Below, in pieces: positions 8,457 to 16,726 of a DNA stretch of 64,000 bases. The notes beneath the pieces were generated by a model. The model was not told where the DNA came from. It ran no database searches and worked only from the letters and a program-made list of their open reading frames with translations. The stretch is taken from contig NZ_JAQBIE010000019.1 of assembly GCF_028294535.1 (NCBI RefSeq), positions 26,190-90,189 of the forward strand, in the 5' to 3' direction. Origin of the DNA: Paracoccus onchidii (GTDB lineage: Bacteria > Pseudomonadota > Alphaproteobacteria > Rhodobacterales > Rhodobacteraceae). Every line of letters begins with the position of its first letter. Within the stretch, counting starts at the first letter, position 1. Both the position numbers and the translations under genes were made by a program.

Positions 8457-9301
8457 TGTCAATGTCCGCATTCCTGAAATCGCGCTATTTCTCGCTTGAG
8501 TTCATCATGGGGTTGGGGCTGACCTTGGGCATCACGTTTTGCGTGCTGTTTTCCAGCTGGCTGTTTCCCGGCGCAGGCGAGATCGACCTGACGGCCCGCC
8601 TGATCGCGCCGTTCCAACAGCCCGCCCATCCGTTCGGCACCGACCCGCTTGGCCGTGACGTCATGGCGCGCGTCTTCGCCGGCGGGTGGATCTCGTTGCA
8701 GGTCGGTTTTGTCTCGGTGGTCGGTTCGGTCCTGATCGGGGTCGCGGTGGGTCTGGTCGCCGGTTATTATCGCGGCATCTGGGATGTCGTGGTCATGCGA
8801 TCGGCCGATATCCAGCTGGCGCTGCCCTTCATCCTGCTGGCCATCACGATCATCGCGATCGTCGGCGGCAGCCTGACGAACACCATTCTCCTGCTGATCG
8901 TGTCCCAATGGGTGCAATATGCGCGGCTGGTGCGGGCACAGGTGCTGGCACTGCGCGAGCGGGAATTCGTGCTGGCGGCACAGGCCATGGGCGTCAAAAG
9001 CCGCAACATCATCCTGCAACACCTGCTGCCCAACCTGCTGGGGCCGGTGATCGTGCTGATGACGTTGAACGTCGCCAACAACATCCTGCTGGAAAGCAGC
9101 CTGACCTTTCTGGGATTGGGCGTCGATCCGACCATCCCCAGTTGGGGCGGAATGCTGGCGGATGGACGCACCTATTTGCAAACGGCGTGGTGGGTCAGCG
9201 TGTTTCCCGGGCTGGCCATCCTGCTGACCGTTCTGGGATTGAACTTGCTGGGTGATTGGCTGCGCGACAGTCTGGACCCGACGGGGAGAACCGAAAGATG
9301 A
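8456..9301 (+). CDS. ABC permease, DppC/GsiD type
   Basis: A 281-residue second permease. It has the DppC hallmarks: an N-terminal helix, the segment HPFGTDPLGRDVMARVFAG before the core, an EAA loop FVLAAQAMGVKSRNIILQHLLPN and the end motif LTFLGLGVDPTIPSWGGMLADGR. A second ATG six bases on (8462) could equally serve as start. Its end overlaps the peptidase start as ATGA (9298-9301). Confidence 0.92.
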   Translation: MSMSAFLKSRYFSLEFIMGLGLTLGITFCVLFSSWLFPGAGEIDLTARLIAPFQQPAHPFGTDPLGRDVMARVFAGGWISLQVGFVSVVGSVLIGVAVGLVAGYYRGIWDVVVMRSADIQLALPFILLAITIIAIVGGSLTNTILLLIVSQWVQYARLVRAQVLALREREFVLAAQAMGVKSRNIILQHLLPNLLGPVIVLMTLNVANNILLESSLTFLGLGVDPTIPSWGGMLADGRTYLQTAWWVSVFPGLAILLTVLGLNLLGDWLRDSLDPTGRTER

Positions 9302-10983
9302 ACTTTGAATACAGCCCCGTGCCAACCCTGCAAGATCTGGTCGACACGGCCAGCGCTCCGTTCGAGGCATGGACCTTTGATGACCACGCCGCCCGACGCA
9401 GCGCCGAAGAGGCGCTTGCCGCAAAGGGCATAACCGCCCGCATCCGCAGCGCCTACAAGCCATTGTTGCATTTCTTTCTGGAAGATGTGCCCCCCGGCCT
9501 TGTGGCCGCAACGATCCGCTGGCCGGTCCATGAGGCTGCGGAGCCAAACCGTTTCCTTCTTGAATCCTATCCGTTGGCGGCCCTGTTCCCCCAAGCCCGG
9601 CTGAGTTTCGAGCAAGGCGATACGGGCCTGCACTATACGGTCGACCTGACCTATCGCGACCGGACAGAACAGCACCGGGTTCTGGCCCCCAACCGCGTCC
9701 ATACCGATCATGTCGGTCAAACCGTGCTGTCCCCGACCGGCTGGCGAAGCGATGCGGACGGGTCGCGGCGGCTCGAAACCGATTACGAACAGATGTTCCA
9801 CGCCGCTATGGCTGCAATCGCCGAACATGATTGGGGGCCTTGCGAACCGTATTTTCAGGAACTGAACATCGCGGCGACGGTTCCTGCCCGCGATCTGGAT
9901 CTTGGCTATGAGGACGAAATTGTCAGCCTCGCTGAGGCCCTTCACGAGGACTTCTACTTTTCCTGCCTGGAGTTTTTCCAGAAATTTTCGGGGCGACCAC
10001 TGGGCGACCGGCATTTACAGCCCGGCCAGATCGTTCCCGAGGTGACCCAGGGGGCGACTTGCACCCTGCAAATCAGCCTGCGCCCGTTTGATCAGGTCGA
10101 GCGCGCGGGCGAATGGCAGAACCTCGATCGCGCTGCCGCGCCTTTGTCGAATGCGCAGATCCGCACAGAACTTGCACAGATCGGCGGCCCCAGCCTGACG
10201 GCCCAAAGCCATGCGGGCCGGCCGGTCGAGGCGCGTCACCATCAGGGCCGCGGCAAACCGGTAATGATCTCGGCGGGGCAGCATGCCAATGAGACGACCC
10301 CTGTGGTCGGGGCGCTGCGCGCCGCGCATAGATTGGCGCAACAACAGGCCGATTTCGTGATTTCGCCCATGGAGAACCCGGATGGCTATGCGCTGCACGG
10401 CCGCCTTTCTGCATTGACACCGCGACATATGCTGCACGCGGCACGCTATACGGCGCTTGGCGATGATCTGGAATATCGCGAACCCGGCGGCCCCCTATAC
10501 GAAAAGGAAATTCGCAACCAGGCCGAAGAGGTTTCGGGCGCAAAGCTGCATGTCAATCTGCATGGCTACCCAGCCCATGAATGGACCCGCCCATTGACGG
10601 GATATATTCCACGCAATTTCGCCATGTGGACCCTGCCCAAGGGGTTCTTTCTTGTGTTGCGCTATCGCGAGGGATGGAAGGGCATGGCCGATCAGCTGAT
10701 TGATCGCGTCACCGCCAGTCTTCAACAGGTTGCAGGGCTTGGTGATTTCAACGCCCGCCAGATCGATCTATATAGAACCCACGCAGGTCAGACCGGGTTC
10801 GAGATGATCAACGGCTTTCCCTGCTATGTGCATCAGGATGACCGCCATAGCGTGCCCCTGACACTGATCACCGAATATCCGGACGAAACCGTCTACGGAC
10901 CGCAATTCGTCGCCGGGCACGAAGCACAGATGCAGACAGTATTGGCCGCCCATGCTGCATGGCAACAAATCGGTGCAGGCTGA
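9298..10983 (+). CDS. M14-family zinc carboxypeptidase-like protein
   Basis: A 561-residue protein without signal peptide. The C-terminal half carries M14 metallopeptidase signatures: ISAGQHANETTP with zinc ligands His329 and Glu332, then HVNLHGYPAHE with His422 as probable third ligand, and a late ITEYPDET strand where the catalytic Glu of the family is expected. The first ~310 residues match no domain I recognise. The start is ATG 9298 with GGGGAGA upstream; it overlaps the permease stop (ATGA), so an extended start at 9256 is rejected. Its place as last gene of the importer operon suggests it hydrolyses the imported peptide or amide inside the cell. Confidence 0.8.
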   Translation: MNFEYSPVPTLQDLVDTASAPFEAWTFDDHAARRSAEEALAAKGITARIRSAYKPLLHFFLEDVPPGLVAATIRWPVHEAAEPNRFLLESYPLAALFPQARLSFEQGDTGLHYTVDLTYRDRTEQHRVLAPNRVHTDHVGQTVLSPTGWRSDADGSRRLETDYEQMFHAAMAAIAEHDWGPCEPYFQELNIAATVPARDLDLGYEDEIVSLAEALHEDFYFSCLEFFQKFSGRPLGDRHLQPGQIVPEVTQGATCTLQISLRPFDQVERAGEWQNLDRAAAPLSNAQIRTELAQIGGPSLTAQSHAGRPVEARHHQGRGKPVMISAGQHANETTPVVGALRAAHRLAQQQADFVISPMENPDGYALHGRLSALTPRHMLHAARYTALGDDLEYREPGGPLYEKEIRNQAEEVSGAKLHVNLHGYPAHEWTRPLTGYIPRNFAMWTLPKGFFLVLRYREGWKGMADQLIDRVTASLQQVAGLGDFNARQIDLYRTHAGQTGFEMINGFPCYVHQDDRHSVPLTLITEYPDETVYGPQFVAGHEAQMQTVLAAHAAWQQIGAG

Positions 10984-10995
10984 GCACGCGGCGGG

Positions 10996-11649
10996 TCAGC
11001 CGCCGCCGCCCTGCCCCGAAAGCGCGGCCAGAACCGCACGTTCCGACTGGGACAGATACCGGTCCAGTTGTCGTGCGGCAGTTTCGTATTGCCCGTCCTG
11101 CACGGTCGCCAGAAGATCCGCGTTCATTCCGATATAGGGTTCGTGCAGGTTGCGGGGCAATTTCAGCAATCCGAATGCCAGCCGCAGCTCGGCGGCAAGA
11201 TTGCCGTAAAAGGCCGTCAGTTTTGGGCTGTCGGCCAGTTCGACGATGGCTGCATGAAAATCCATATTGGCATTTCCGACCGCACGCCAATCCTGATGCC
11301 CTTGCGCGGCCTGCGCGGCGGCAACGGCCTCGGCCATGCGCGCAACGGCGGGGTGGCGCCCATGCGCCATGCGCAGAGCCTGACATTCCACGATCCGGCG
11401 AATGTGGTAGATGTCAATGATCGCGCCCATCGATGGCGTGGCAACGAACACGCCACGGTTGGTCTTGTGTTCAAGAAGGCCATCCTTGGTCAGCAGACGG
11501 AACGCCTCGCGCAGGGTATTGCGCGACACGCCCAAATCACGGGCAAGCGCAGCCTCGGACAGTCGCTGGCCCGGTGTCAGGACACCGAATGTCAGTCTTG
11601 CGCGAATCCGGTCTGCCACCACCTCGGCAAGGGTAAGCGATGAATCGGC
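10996..11649 (-). CDS. GntR-family regulator with FCD domain
   Basis: A 217-residue repressor-type protein. The winged helix at about residues 5-70 reads LTLAEVVADRIRARL...LSEAALARDLGVSRNTLREAFRLLTKDGLL. The FCD ligand domain follows, with its metal-site pattern (IRRIVECQALR, NANMDFHAAIVELADSP, His near the C-terminus in NLHEP). I chose GTG 11649, preceded at 9 bases by GGAG; the ATG at 11691 has no ribosome site and would start inside the promoter's -10 region. The gene converges on the peptide operon with 12 bases between stops. The shared operator motif makes it the likely regulator of that operon and of itself. Confidence 0.88.
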   Translation of the reverse strand, partial: ADSSLTLAEVVADRIRARLTFGVLTPGQRLSEAALARDLGVSRNTLREAFRLLTKDGLLEHKTNRGVFVATPSMGAIIDIYHIRRIVECQALRMAHGRHPAVARMAEAVAAAQAAQGHQDWRAVGNANMDFHAAIVELADSPKLTAFYGNLAAELRLAFGLLKLPRNLHEPYIGMNADLLATVQDGQYETAARQLDRYLSQSERAVLAALSGQGGGG

Positions 11650-11685
11650 CACGTGAACTAGCTCCGGATAACAGGACGGCTGGCA

Positions 11686-11729
11686 TGCCATATCTTATTG
11701 TATGGCAAGCAATCGGTTTTGTTCAACAT
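11686..11729 (-). promoter_or_regulatory. Promoter and probable autoregulatory operator of the GntR gene
   Basis: Reading on the minus strand, TTGAAC and TACAAT are separated by 18 bases. The -35 lies inside ATGTTGAACAA (11729-11719), the same core as at the peptide-operon promoter. A perfect repeat TGCCATA-N8-TATGGCA (11686-11707) overlaps the -10 and adjoining bases. Either element could be the operator. Confidence 0.5.
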
Positions 11730-11826
11730 TTCAGTTGAGATTTTCCAACTGCGGAACACATGGAAAACCCCGCCGGATCATCGAGATCCGGCGGGGGCAT
11801 CACGCTTGGCTACGCCAGTCGAACCC

Positions 11827-13092
11827 TCAATCGCGGATGGTTCCGTCCCCGGTCACAAGATATTTGAAACTGGTCAGCTGCTCTGCTCCGACAGGACCGC
11901 GCGCATGCATTTTTCCAGTTGCAATCCCGATCTCGGCCCCCATGCCGAATTCACCGCCATCCGCGAACTGGGTCGAGGCGTTCCGCATCAGGATCGCACT
12001 GTCCAGGCCATTGGTGAAGCGTGCGGCCGTCGCGTCGTTTTCTGTCAGGATCGATTCCGTATGCTGGCTGCCGAACTGGCGAATATGCCCGATGGCACCC
12101 TCGACCCCGTCCACCAGCCTGACGGCGATGATCATGTCCAGAAATTCTCGACCGAAATCATCTTCGGCGGCCAAAACCGTCCCTGCAATCTGCGCCAATT
12201 CTCCTTCGGCGCGCACCTCGACGCCGGCGGCGACCAGATCCGCGATCAGATCCTGACGCATCGACAGATCTGCTGCGCGGTCGATCAACAGGCATTCCGC
12301 AGCACCGCAAATGCCGGTTCTGCGGGTTTTGGCATTCAGCACAACGCGACGGGCCTTGGCGGCATCGGCATCGCGATCCACATAGATATGGCAGATACCT
12401 TCCAGATGGGCAAAGACAGGCACCCGTGCCTGTTGCTGGACCAGACCGACCAGCCCCTTGCCTCCGCGCGGAATGATCACATCGATCAGGTCCTGTGCCT
12501 GCAACATCGCACTGACGGCCGCGCGGTCGCGCGTGGGCACAAGCTGAATCGCGGCCTCTGGCAGACCGGCCCCGCGCAGCCCCTGGACCATGCAATCATG
12601 AATGGCCTGGCTGCTGTGCAGGCTTTCCGAACCACCGCGCAGAATCACCGCATTGCCGGATTTCAACGCCAGTGCGCCGGCATCGGCCGTCACGTTCGGG
12701 CGGCTTTCATAGATGACACCAATGACGCCGATCGGTGTTCGAACACGCTGAATATGCAATCCGTTGGGGCGATCCCATTCCGAGATGACGGCCCCGACAG
12801 GATCGGGCTGTTCGGCCACGGCACGCAAACCGTCCTCGATCCCGCGCAACCTGCCTTGGTCCAGCCTTAGCCGGTCCATCATGGCATCGCTCAGCCCTTT
12901 CTGGCGGCCGAATTCCAGATCCAGCTCATTAGCGGCCAGGATCGCCGGGGCATTGTTGCGGATGGCTTCCGATGCGCCGATCAGCGCGGCATGCTTGCGT
13001 TCAGCAGTCGCCGTGGCCAGATCGATGGCAGCCCGGCGCGCCGCCTCACCCATTTTCGTTACCAGCGCCTTGGCGTCATCCATATCTTTCAT
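11827..13092 (-). CDS. proA: Glutamate-5-semialdehyde dehydrogenase (gamma-glutamyl phosphate reductase)
   Basis: A 421-residue NADPH-dependent enzyme that reduces gamma-glutamyl phosphate to glutamate-5-semialdehyde, the second step of proline synthesis. Visible motifs are [47 protein letters not shown], and the catalytic region [13 protein letters not shown] with Cys262. The C-terminus [19 protein letters not shown] is typical. The start is ATG 13092 with AGGAG eight bases upstream; a longer frame to 13215 has no support. proB is not adjacent on the visible side, so the usual proBA pairing is not seen here. Confidence 0.96.
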   Translation of the reverse strand: MKDMDDAKALVTKMGEAARRAAIDLATATAERKHAALIGASEAIRNNAPAILAANELDLEFGRQKGLSDAMMDRLRLDQGRLRGIEDGLRAVAEQPDPVGAVISEWDRPNGLHIQRVRTPIGVIGVIYESRPNVTADAGALALKSGNAVILRGGSESLHSSQAIHDCMVQGLRGAGLPEAAIQLVPTRDRAAVSAMLQAQDLIDVIIPRGGKGLVGLVQQQARVPVFAHLEGICHIYVDRDADAAKARRVVLNAKTRRTGICGAAECLLIDRAADLSMRQDLIADLVAAGVEVRAEGELAQIAGTVLAAEDDFGREFLDMIIAVRLVDGVEGAIGHIRQFGSQHTESILTENDATAARFTNGLDSAILMRNASTQFADGGEFGMGAEIGIATGKMHARGPVGAEQLTSFKYLVTGDGTIRD

Positions 13093-13239
13093 TTTCCGCG
13101 CTCCTGCCCCGCCGACCAATTCGTATCTACTTAACCAATTCACGAAATGAACTGGAGTCCCGAATTCCCATGTCGTCATCCCGAAGGAAAGCGCCATGAC
13201 GGCCAGTTGATCCAAATCTCAGCGAAGAAAGAGGGAAAA

Positions 13240-13316
13240 TGGCGCGGTTGACGGGACTCGAACCCGCGACCCCCGGCGTGACAGGCCGGTACTCTAACCA
13301 ACTGAGCTACAACCGC
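13240..13316 (-). tRNA. tRNA-Asp (anticodon GUC), copy 1
   Basis: On the minus strand a 77-base cloverleaf starts GCGGTTGTAGCTC, has D-arm GCTC/GAGT, anticodon loop CCTGTCACG (GTC) and a T-arm with GTTCGAG. The acceptor stem GCGGTTG/CAACCGC is followed by discriminator G and an encoded CCA (13240-13242). Confidence 0.97.
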
Positions 13317-13342
13317 GCATATATCCGGGCGACATGTGAAAG

Positions 13343-13419
13343 TGGCGCGGTTGACGGGGCTCGAACCCGCGACCCCCGGCGTGACAGGCCGGTACTCTAA
13401 CCAACTGAGCTACAACCGC
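13343..13419 (-). tRNA. tRNA-Asp (anticodon GUC), copy 2
   Basis: Second copy of the same tRNA, 26 bases from the first and transcribed first. It is identical apart from one base in the T-arm stem (C here for T in copy 1). The CCA end is encoded. The pair is probably co-transcribed. Confidence 0.97.
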
Positions 13420-13515
13420 ACACTTCCATCACCCCAGCTGATCGCCCGCTGGGGTGAGCGGGGTTTACGCAGGACGCTTGCCGTCGTCAAGAGAGCAAGA
13501 GTCAAAAAAGTGACA

Positions 13516-14625
13516 TTAAGAGAAACTTCTTTTCGGATGGCTGATCCGTCCGCCGCAGACCGGCCCCGGCGCAGCCGTCGTCTTCGGCCCCGAAGTCGGC
13601 AGACCACGCTGGACACGCACGGCCAGCCACGCAAAGGCCTGAGCCTCGAGCATGTCACCATCCAGTCCGACGGCTTCGACCGCCTGAACGTCGGCATCCA
13701 GCTGCGACCGCAGCGCCGACATGATCGATTCGTTGCGCCGCCCCCCGCCGCAGACCAGAACAGTGGCGGGTGCCGATGGCAGCCAGCGCCAGGCCGCCCC
13801 GACCGACCCCGCCAACGCGGCGACCAATGTCGCCGCGGCGTCAGCATCGGCCAAGGGTTCAACCGCCGCCACCAACCCGTTGAACTGATCGCGATCCAGG
13901 GATTTCGGTGGGACACGCTCGAAATAGGAATGGGTCAGGAAACTGCGCAAAATATCCGGATCGGCCGTGCCTGACGCCGCAAGCCGGCCGTCCGCATCAT
14001 GGCTTTGCCGCAACCTCTGGCGCATCAGATCATTGATGGGGGCATTGGCGGGGCCGGTATCGAACGCCAGACAGGCGTGATCACTTTCGGGGGCAGAACA
14101 GCGCGGATCAACCCAGGTGATATTGCCGACACCGCCCAGGTTCAGGAACCCGACCGGAGCCGCGGGCAAATGCCCGTTCCTGACCGCCCAACGCGCGCAG
14201 GCCCAGTGAAAGAACGGTGCCAGGGGCGCGCCTTCGCCGCCACGGCGCACATCTTCGCTGCGGAAATCCCAGACAACCGGACGCCCCGTCATTTGCGCCA
14301 ATGCCGCCCCATCGCCAGCCTGATGCGTTCCGCGGCCATGCGGGTCATGCGCAAGCGTCTGGCCGTGATAAGCAATCAGCCGGGCGTCGGGAAAATCCTG
14401 TGCAAGCGCGGCGTGACTGGAAACAGACACAGCCGCCGCCGCGGCAACGCCGGCCTCACCCGGCCAGCGCCCCAGCGCCCCGTGCAGAATCGTCGCCTCG
14501 TTGTCACCATACCGCCTGAAGCTGCTTTTGCCGAAACCGGCGATGGTCACGCCATCCGTCTCGATCTCTGCCGCATCCACCCCGTCAAGCGACGTTCCCG
14601 ACATCATTCCCAAAGCCCGGATCAT
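13516..14625 (-). CDS. anmK: Anhydro-N-acetylmuramic acid kinase
   Basis: A 369-residue cytoplasmic kinase that opens and phosphorylates 1,6-anhydro-MurNAc from peptidoglycan turnover, giving MurNAc-6-phosphate. The N-terminus has the ATP-site signature [20 protein letters not shown], followed by [29 protein letters not shown] and [14 protein letters not shown], and a C-terminal [14 protein letters not shown]. The start is ATG 14625; the frame runs open to 15288, but the extension overlaps tyrS on the other strand and lacks homology-like sequence. It is divergent from tyrS with 60 bases between starts, an arrangement common in Rhodobacterales. Confidence 0.95.
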   Translation of the reverse strand: MIRALGMMSGTSLDGVDAAEIETDGVTIAGFGKSSFRRYGDNEATILHGALGRWPGEAGVAAAAAVSVSSHAALAQDFPDARLIAYHGQTLAHDPHGRGTHQAGDGAALAQMTGRPVVWDFRSEDVRRGGEGAPLAPFFHWACARWAVRNGHLPAAPVGFLNLGGVGNITWVDPRCSAPESDHACLAFDTGPANAPINDLMRQRLRQSHDADGRLAASGTADPDILRSFLTHSYFERVPPKSLDRDQFNGLVAAVEPLADADAAATLVAALAGSVGAAWRWLPSAPATVLVCGGGRRNESIMSALRSQLDADVQAVEAVGLDGDMLEAQAFAWLAVRVQRGLPTSGPKTTAAPGPVCGGRISHPKRSFS

Positions 14626-14685
14626 AGCGCCTTTTCCTTTGACCTTTCCGCCGGTATATCCGCCTCGATCAGAAGGAAACAGCCC

Positions 14686-15930
14686 ATGACCTACAGCCCG
14701 AAGTCCGATTTCCTGCAAATCATGTCCGAACGCGGCTATATCGCCGATTGCACGGATTACGAAAATCTGGACAAGGCCCTGCTGGCGGGTCCGGTCACCG
14801 CCTATATTGGCTATGACGCGACGGCCGCATCGCTGCATGTCGGGCATCTGCTGAACATCATGATGCTGCGCTGGTTCCAGAAAACCGGCAACACGCCAAT
14901 CACGCTGATGGGTGGCGGCACCACCAAGGTCGGCGATCCGTCCTTTCGTTCCGACGAACGGCCTCTGCTGGACGAGGCGGCGATCCAGTCCAATATCGAC
15001 GGCATGCAGCAGGTCTTTGCCCGCTATCTGGACTATGGCGATGGCGGCGCGAAGATGCTGAACAATGCGGAATGGCTGGATCAGCTGAACTATCTTGAAT
15101 TCCTGCGCGATATCGGACGGCATTTCAGCGTCAACCGGATGTTGTCGTTTGAATCCGTGAAATCGCGACTGGACCGCGAGCAATCTTTGTCCTTCCTTGA
15201 ATTCAACTACATGATCCTGCAGGCCTATGACTTTCTGGAGCTGAATCGCCGCTATGGCTGTCAGTTGCAGATGGGCGGTTCGGATCAATGGGGCAATATC
15301 GTCAACGGGATCGACCTGACCCGCCGCGTCGATGACACGACGATATGGGGTCTGACCTCGCCGTTGATGACGACCAGTGACGGGCGCAAGATGGGCAAAT
15401 CGCAGGGCGGGGCGATCTGGCTGAATGGTGCAATGCTAAGCCCATATGAATTCTGGCAATTCTGGCGCAACATGGCAGACGCGGATGTTGAACGCTTCCT
15501 GCGCCTTTACACCGAATTGCCGGTCGACGAATGCACCCGTCTTGGCGCCTTGCAAGGATCCGAAATAAACGAGGCCAAGATCCGGCTGGCCAATGAGGTA
15601 ACATCGCTGCTGCATGGCCCCGAGGCCGCAGCCAGTGCCGAAGCCACAGCCCGCGAAGTTTTTGAACAAGGCGGTGCGGGCGGCGATCTAGAGGTCGCGA
15701 TTCTGCCCGCCACCGAACTTGGCGACGGCGTTTCCCTGGCACAGATGCTGGTCAAGACCGGCATCACCGGCAGCGGCAAGGAAGCCAAGCGCCTGCTGTC
15801 CGAGGGTGGTCTGCGCCTGAACAACGAAGTTGTCAAAGATCCGCAAATGGTTGTGAACACTGATCTTATCGGCGATGGATTGAAGGTTTCCGTGGGCAAG
15901 AAAAAGCATCGCATGGTGCGGATCGGCTAG
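14686..15930 (+). CDS. tyrS: Tyrosyl-tRNA synthetase
   Basis: A 414-residue class I synthetase that charges tRNA-Tyr. The HIGH motif appears as HVGHL at residues 51-55, the tyrosine-binding region as [12 protein letters not shown], and the KMSKS motif as KMGKS (235-239), with Gly replacing the first Ser. An S4-like RNA-binding domain occupies the last ~70 residues ([24 protein letters not shown]). The start is ATG 14686 with AGAAGGA nine bases upstream; the long open stretch before it is the antisense of anmK. Confidence 0.97.
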   Translation: MTYSPKSDFLQIMSERGYIADCTDYENLDKALLAGPVTAYIGYDATAASLHVGHLLNIMMLRWFQKTGNTPITLMGGGTTKVGDPSFRSDERPLLDEAAIQSNIDGMQQVFARYLDYGDGGAKMLNNAEWLDQLNYLEFLRDIGRHFSVNRMLSFESVKSRLDREQSLSFLEFNYMILQAYDFLELNRRYGCQLQMGGSDQWGNIVNGIDLTRRVDDTTIWGLTSPLMTTSDGRKMGKSQGGAIWLNGAMLSPYEFWQFWRNMADADVERFLRLYTELPVDECTRLGALQGSEINEAKIRLANEVTSLLHGPEAAASAEATAREVFEQGGAGGDLEVAILPATELGDGVSLAQMLVKTGITGSGKEAKRLLSEGGLRLNNEVVKDPQMVVNTDLIGDGLKVSVGKKKHRMVRIG

Positions 15931-15950
15931 GGCAATAGGCGCATGACAGG

Positions 15951-15980
15951 GTTGCAACGCGCCTTATGCTGCGTTGCAGC
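15951..15980 (+). terminator. Hairpin after tyrS
   Basis: A perfect eight-base stem TGCAACGC (15953-15960) / GCGTTGCA (15971-15978), extendable by two weaker pairs, lies 22 bases after the tyrS stop. There is no T-tract, so terminator function is uncertain. Confidence 0.35.
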
Positions 15981-16045
15981 ACTGGAATCCCAAGCCGAAT
16001 TGAGCTATATTGCGCGTGGTGGAGGAGCCAACTTCAACCGGGAAT

Positions 16046-16186
16046 ATGATGATGGCCCAAACAAGCACCGCGCCCAATACGGCACCACACAGCACCAAGT
16101 CAGACATTGATGCAGTTCTGGAACAGATGTTCGGTTATTTCAGCCGCGATCTGCCAAAGGCCCCCGCCGTTCCGACCAGGCAATAG
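16046..16186 (+). CDS. Possible small protein, 46 residues, unknown
   Basis: A short frame opening with three consecutive ATG codons (16046, 16049, 16052) and ending with TAG at 16184-16186. The product is Thr/Ala-rich at the start, then has an amphipathic stretch DIDAVLEQMFGYFSRDLPKAP. An upstream GGAGGAG (16021-16027) is rather far, and CCGGGA (16039-16044) very near. No membrane segment or signal peptide is visible. Rhodobacterales contain short proteins with a similar LEQM.GYF pattern, which raises confidence slightly; function is unknown. Confidence 0.45.
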   Translation: MMMAQTSTAPNTAPHSTKSDIDAVLEQMFGYFSRDLPKAPAVPTRQ

Positions 16187-16199
16187 CGGGAATCTTGAT

Positions 16200-16232
16200 A
16201 CCGCCGGGGTGGTCCCAGCCACATCCGGCGGT
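16200..16232 (+). terminator. Hairpin between the small ORF and the merR-type gene
   Basis: ACCGCCGG (16200-16207) pairs with CCGGCGGT (16225-16232), with additional GTGG/CCAC pairing inside. It lies between converging genes and could slow transcription from either side; no T-tract follows. Confidence 0.4.
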
Positions 16233-16657
16233 CATTCCTGACGCCTGGCCGATGCCCCCGTATCCGCGACACGATTCGCAAAACGCATCAGCCGCCGGAA
16301 CTTGGGGCAATCCAGGTGATTTTCCTTTGGGCAGTCTGCGACATGCCGCAGCGCATCCCTGAGCCGTATCAACCCCCGTATTTGCTGGTCCAGCCCATCC
16401 GCGCGCGAATGCAATTCGCTGCGCGGCAATTGCGGCGTGCCATCCTTGTCGAAAATACGGCGCATGTCATCTAGGGAAAAACCGGCCATTTTTCCCATTG
16501 AGATCAAGGCCAACTGCGTCAGCACCGGTTGATCGAACTGACGACGCAAACCGTTTCGCGCGACTGAGCGTATCAACCCCTTTTCTTCATAATATCGCAA
16601 TGTCGATGGCGCCACGCCACTTTGCCTGGCGACCGCGCCAATATCGAGCAACTTCAT
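16232..16657 (-). CDS. MerR-family transcriptional regulator
   Basis: A 141-residue regulator. The winged helix at residues 1-70 reads LLDIGAVARQSGVAPSTLRYYEEKGLIRSVARNGLRRQF, followed by a dimer helix. The C-terminal tail has two cysteines in ADCPKENHLDCPKF; this is not the four-Cys iron-sulfur site of SoxR, so the effector is unknown. The start is ATG 16657; the frame extends to 16687, but that would place the start across the operator. It is divergent from an MFS exporter gene, and a SoxR-box-like dyad lies between them, so control of that exporter is inferred. Confidence 0.88.
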   Translation of the reverse strand: MKLLDIGAVARQSGVAPSTLRYYEEKGLIRSVARNGLRRQFDQPVLTQLALISMGKMAGFSLDDMRRIFDKDGTPQLPRSELHSRADGLDQQIRGLIRLRDALRHVADCPKENHLDCPKFRRLMRFANRVADTGASARRQE

Positions 16658-16659
16658 GC

Positions 16660-16682
16660 TTGACCTCAAGCTGACTTGAAGT
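16660..16682. promoter_or_regulatory. MerR-type operator between merR-like and MFS genes
   Basis: ACCTCAAGCTGACTTGAAGT (16663-16682) is a near-perfect dyad resembling the SoxR box, preceded by TTGACC (16660-16665) that could be a -35. MerR proteins act on elongated 19-20 base spacers holding such a dyad. The site sits 5 bases from the MerR start and 45 bases from the MFS start. Confidence 0.6.
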
Positions 16683-16726
16683 GGCAAGCTTATCGGCGAA
16701 GTGAACCCAGGACAAGAAGATCATCC

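Noticed and set aside
11698..12870. 390-codon plus-strand frame opposite proA
   Set aside because: The minus strand encodes a textbook ProA with intact motifs; the plus frame has no protein-like features.
13240..13419. Tandem tRNA-Asp genes as an integration site of a mobile island
   Set aside because: No integrase, direct repeat of the tRNA 3' end or foreign gene block adjoins them; two copies of a tRNA gene are ordinary.
14626..15288. N-terminal extension of anmK to 15288
   Set aside because: The extension runs antisense to tyrS; the typical AnmK N-terminus begins at 14625.
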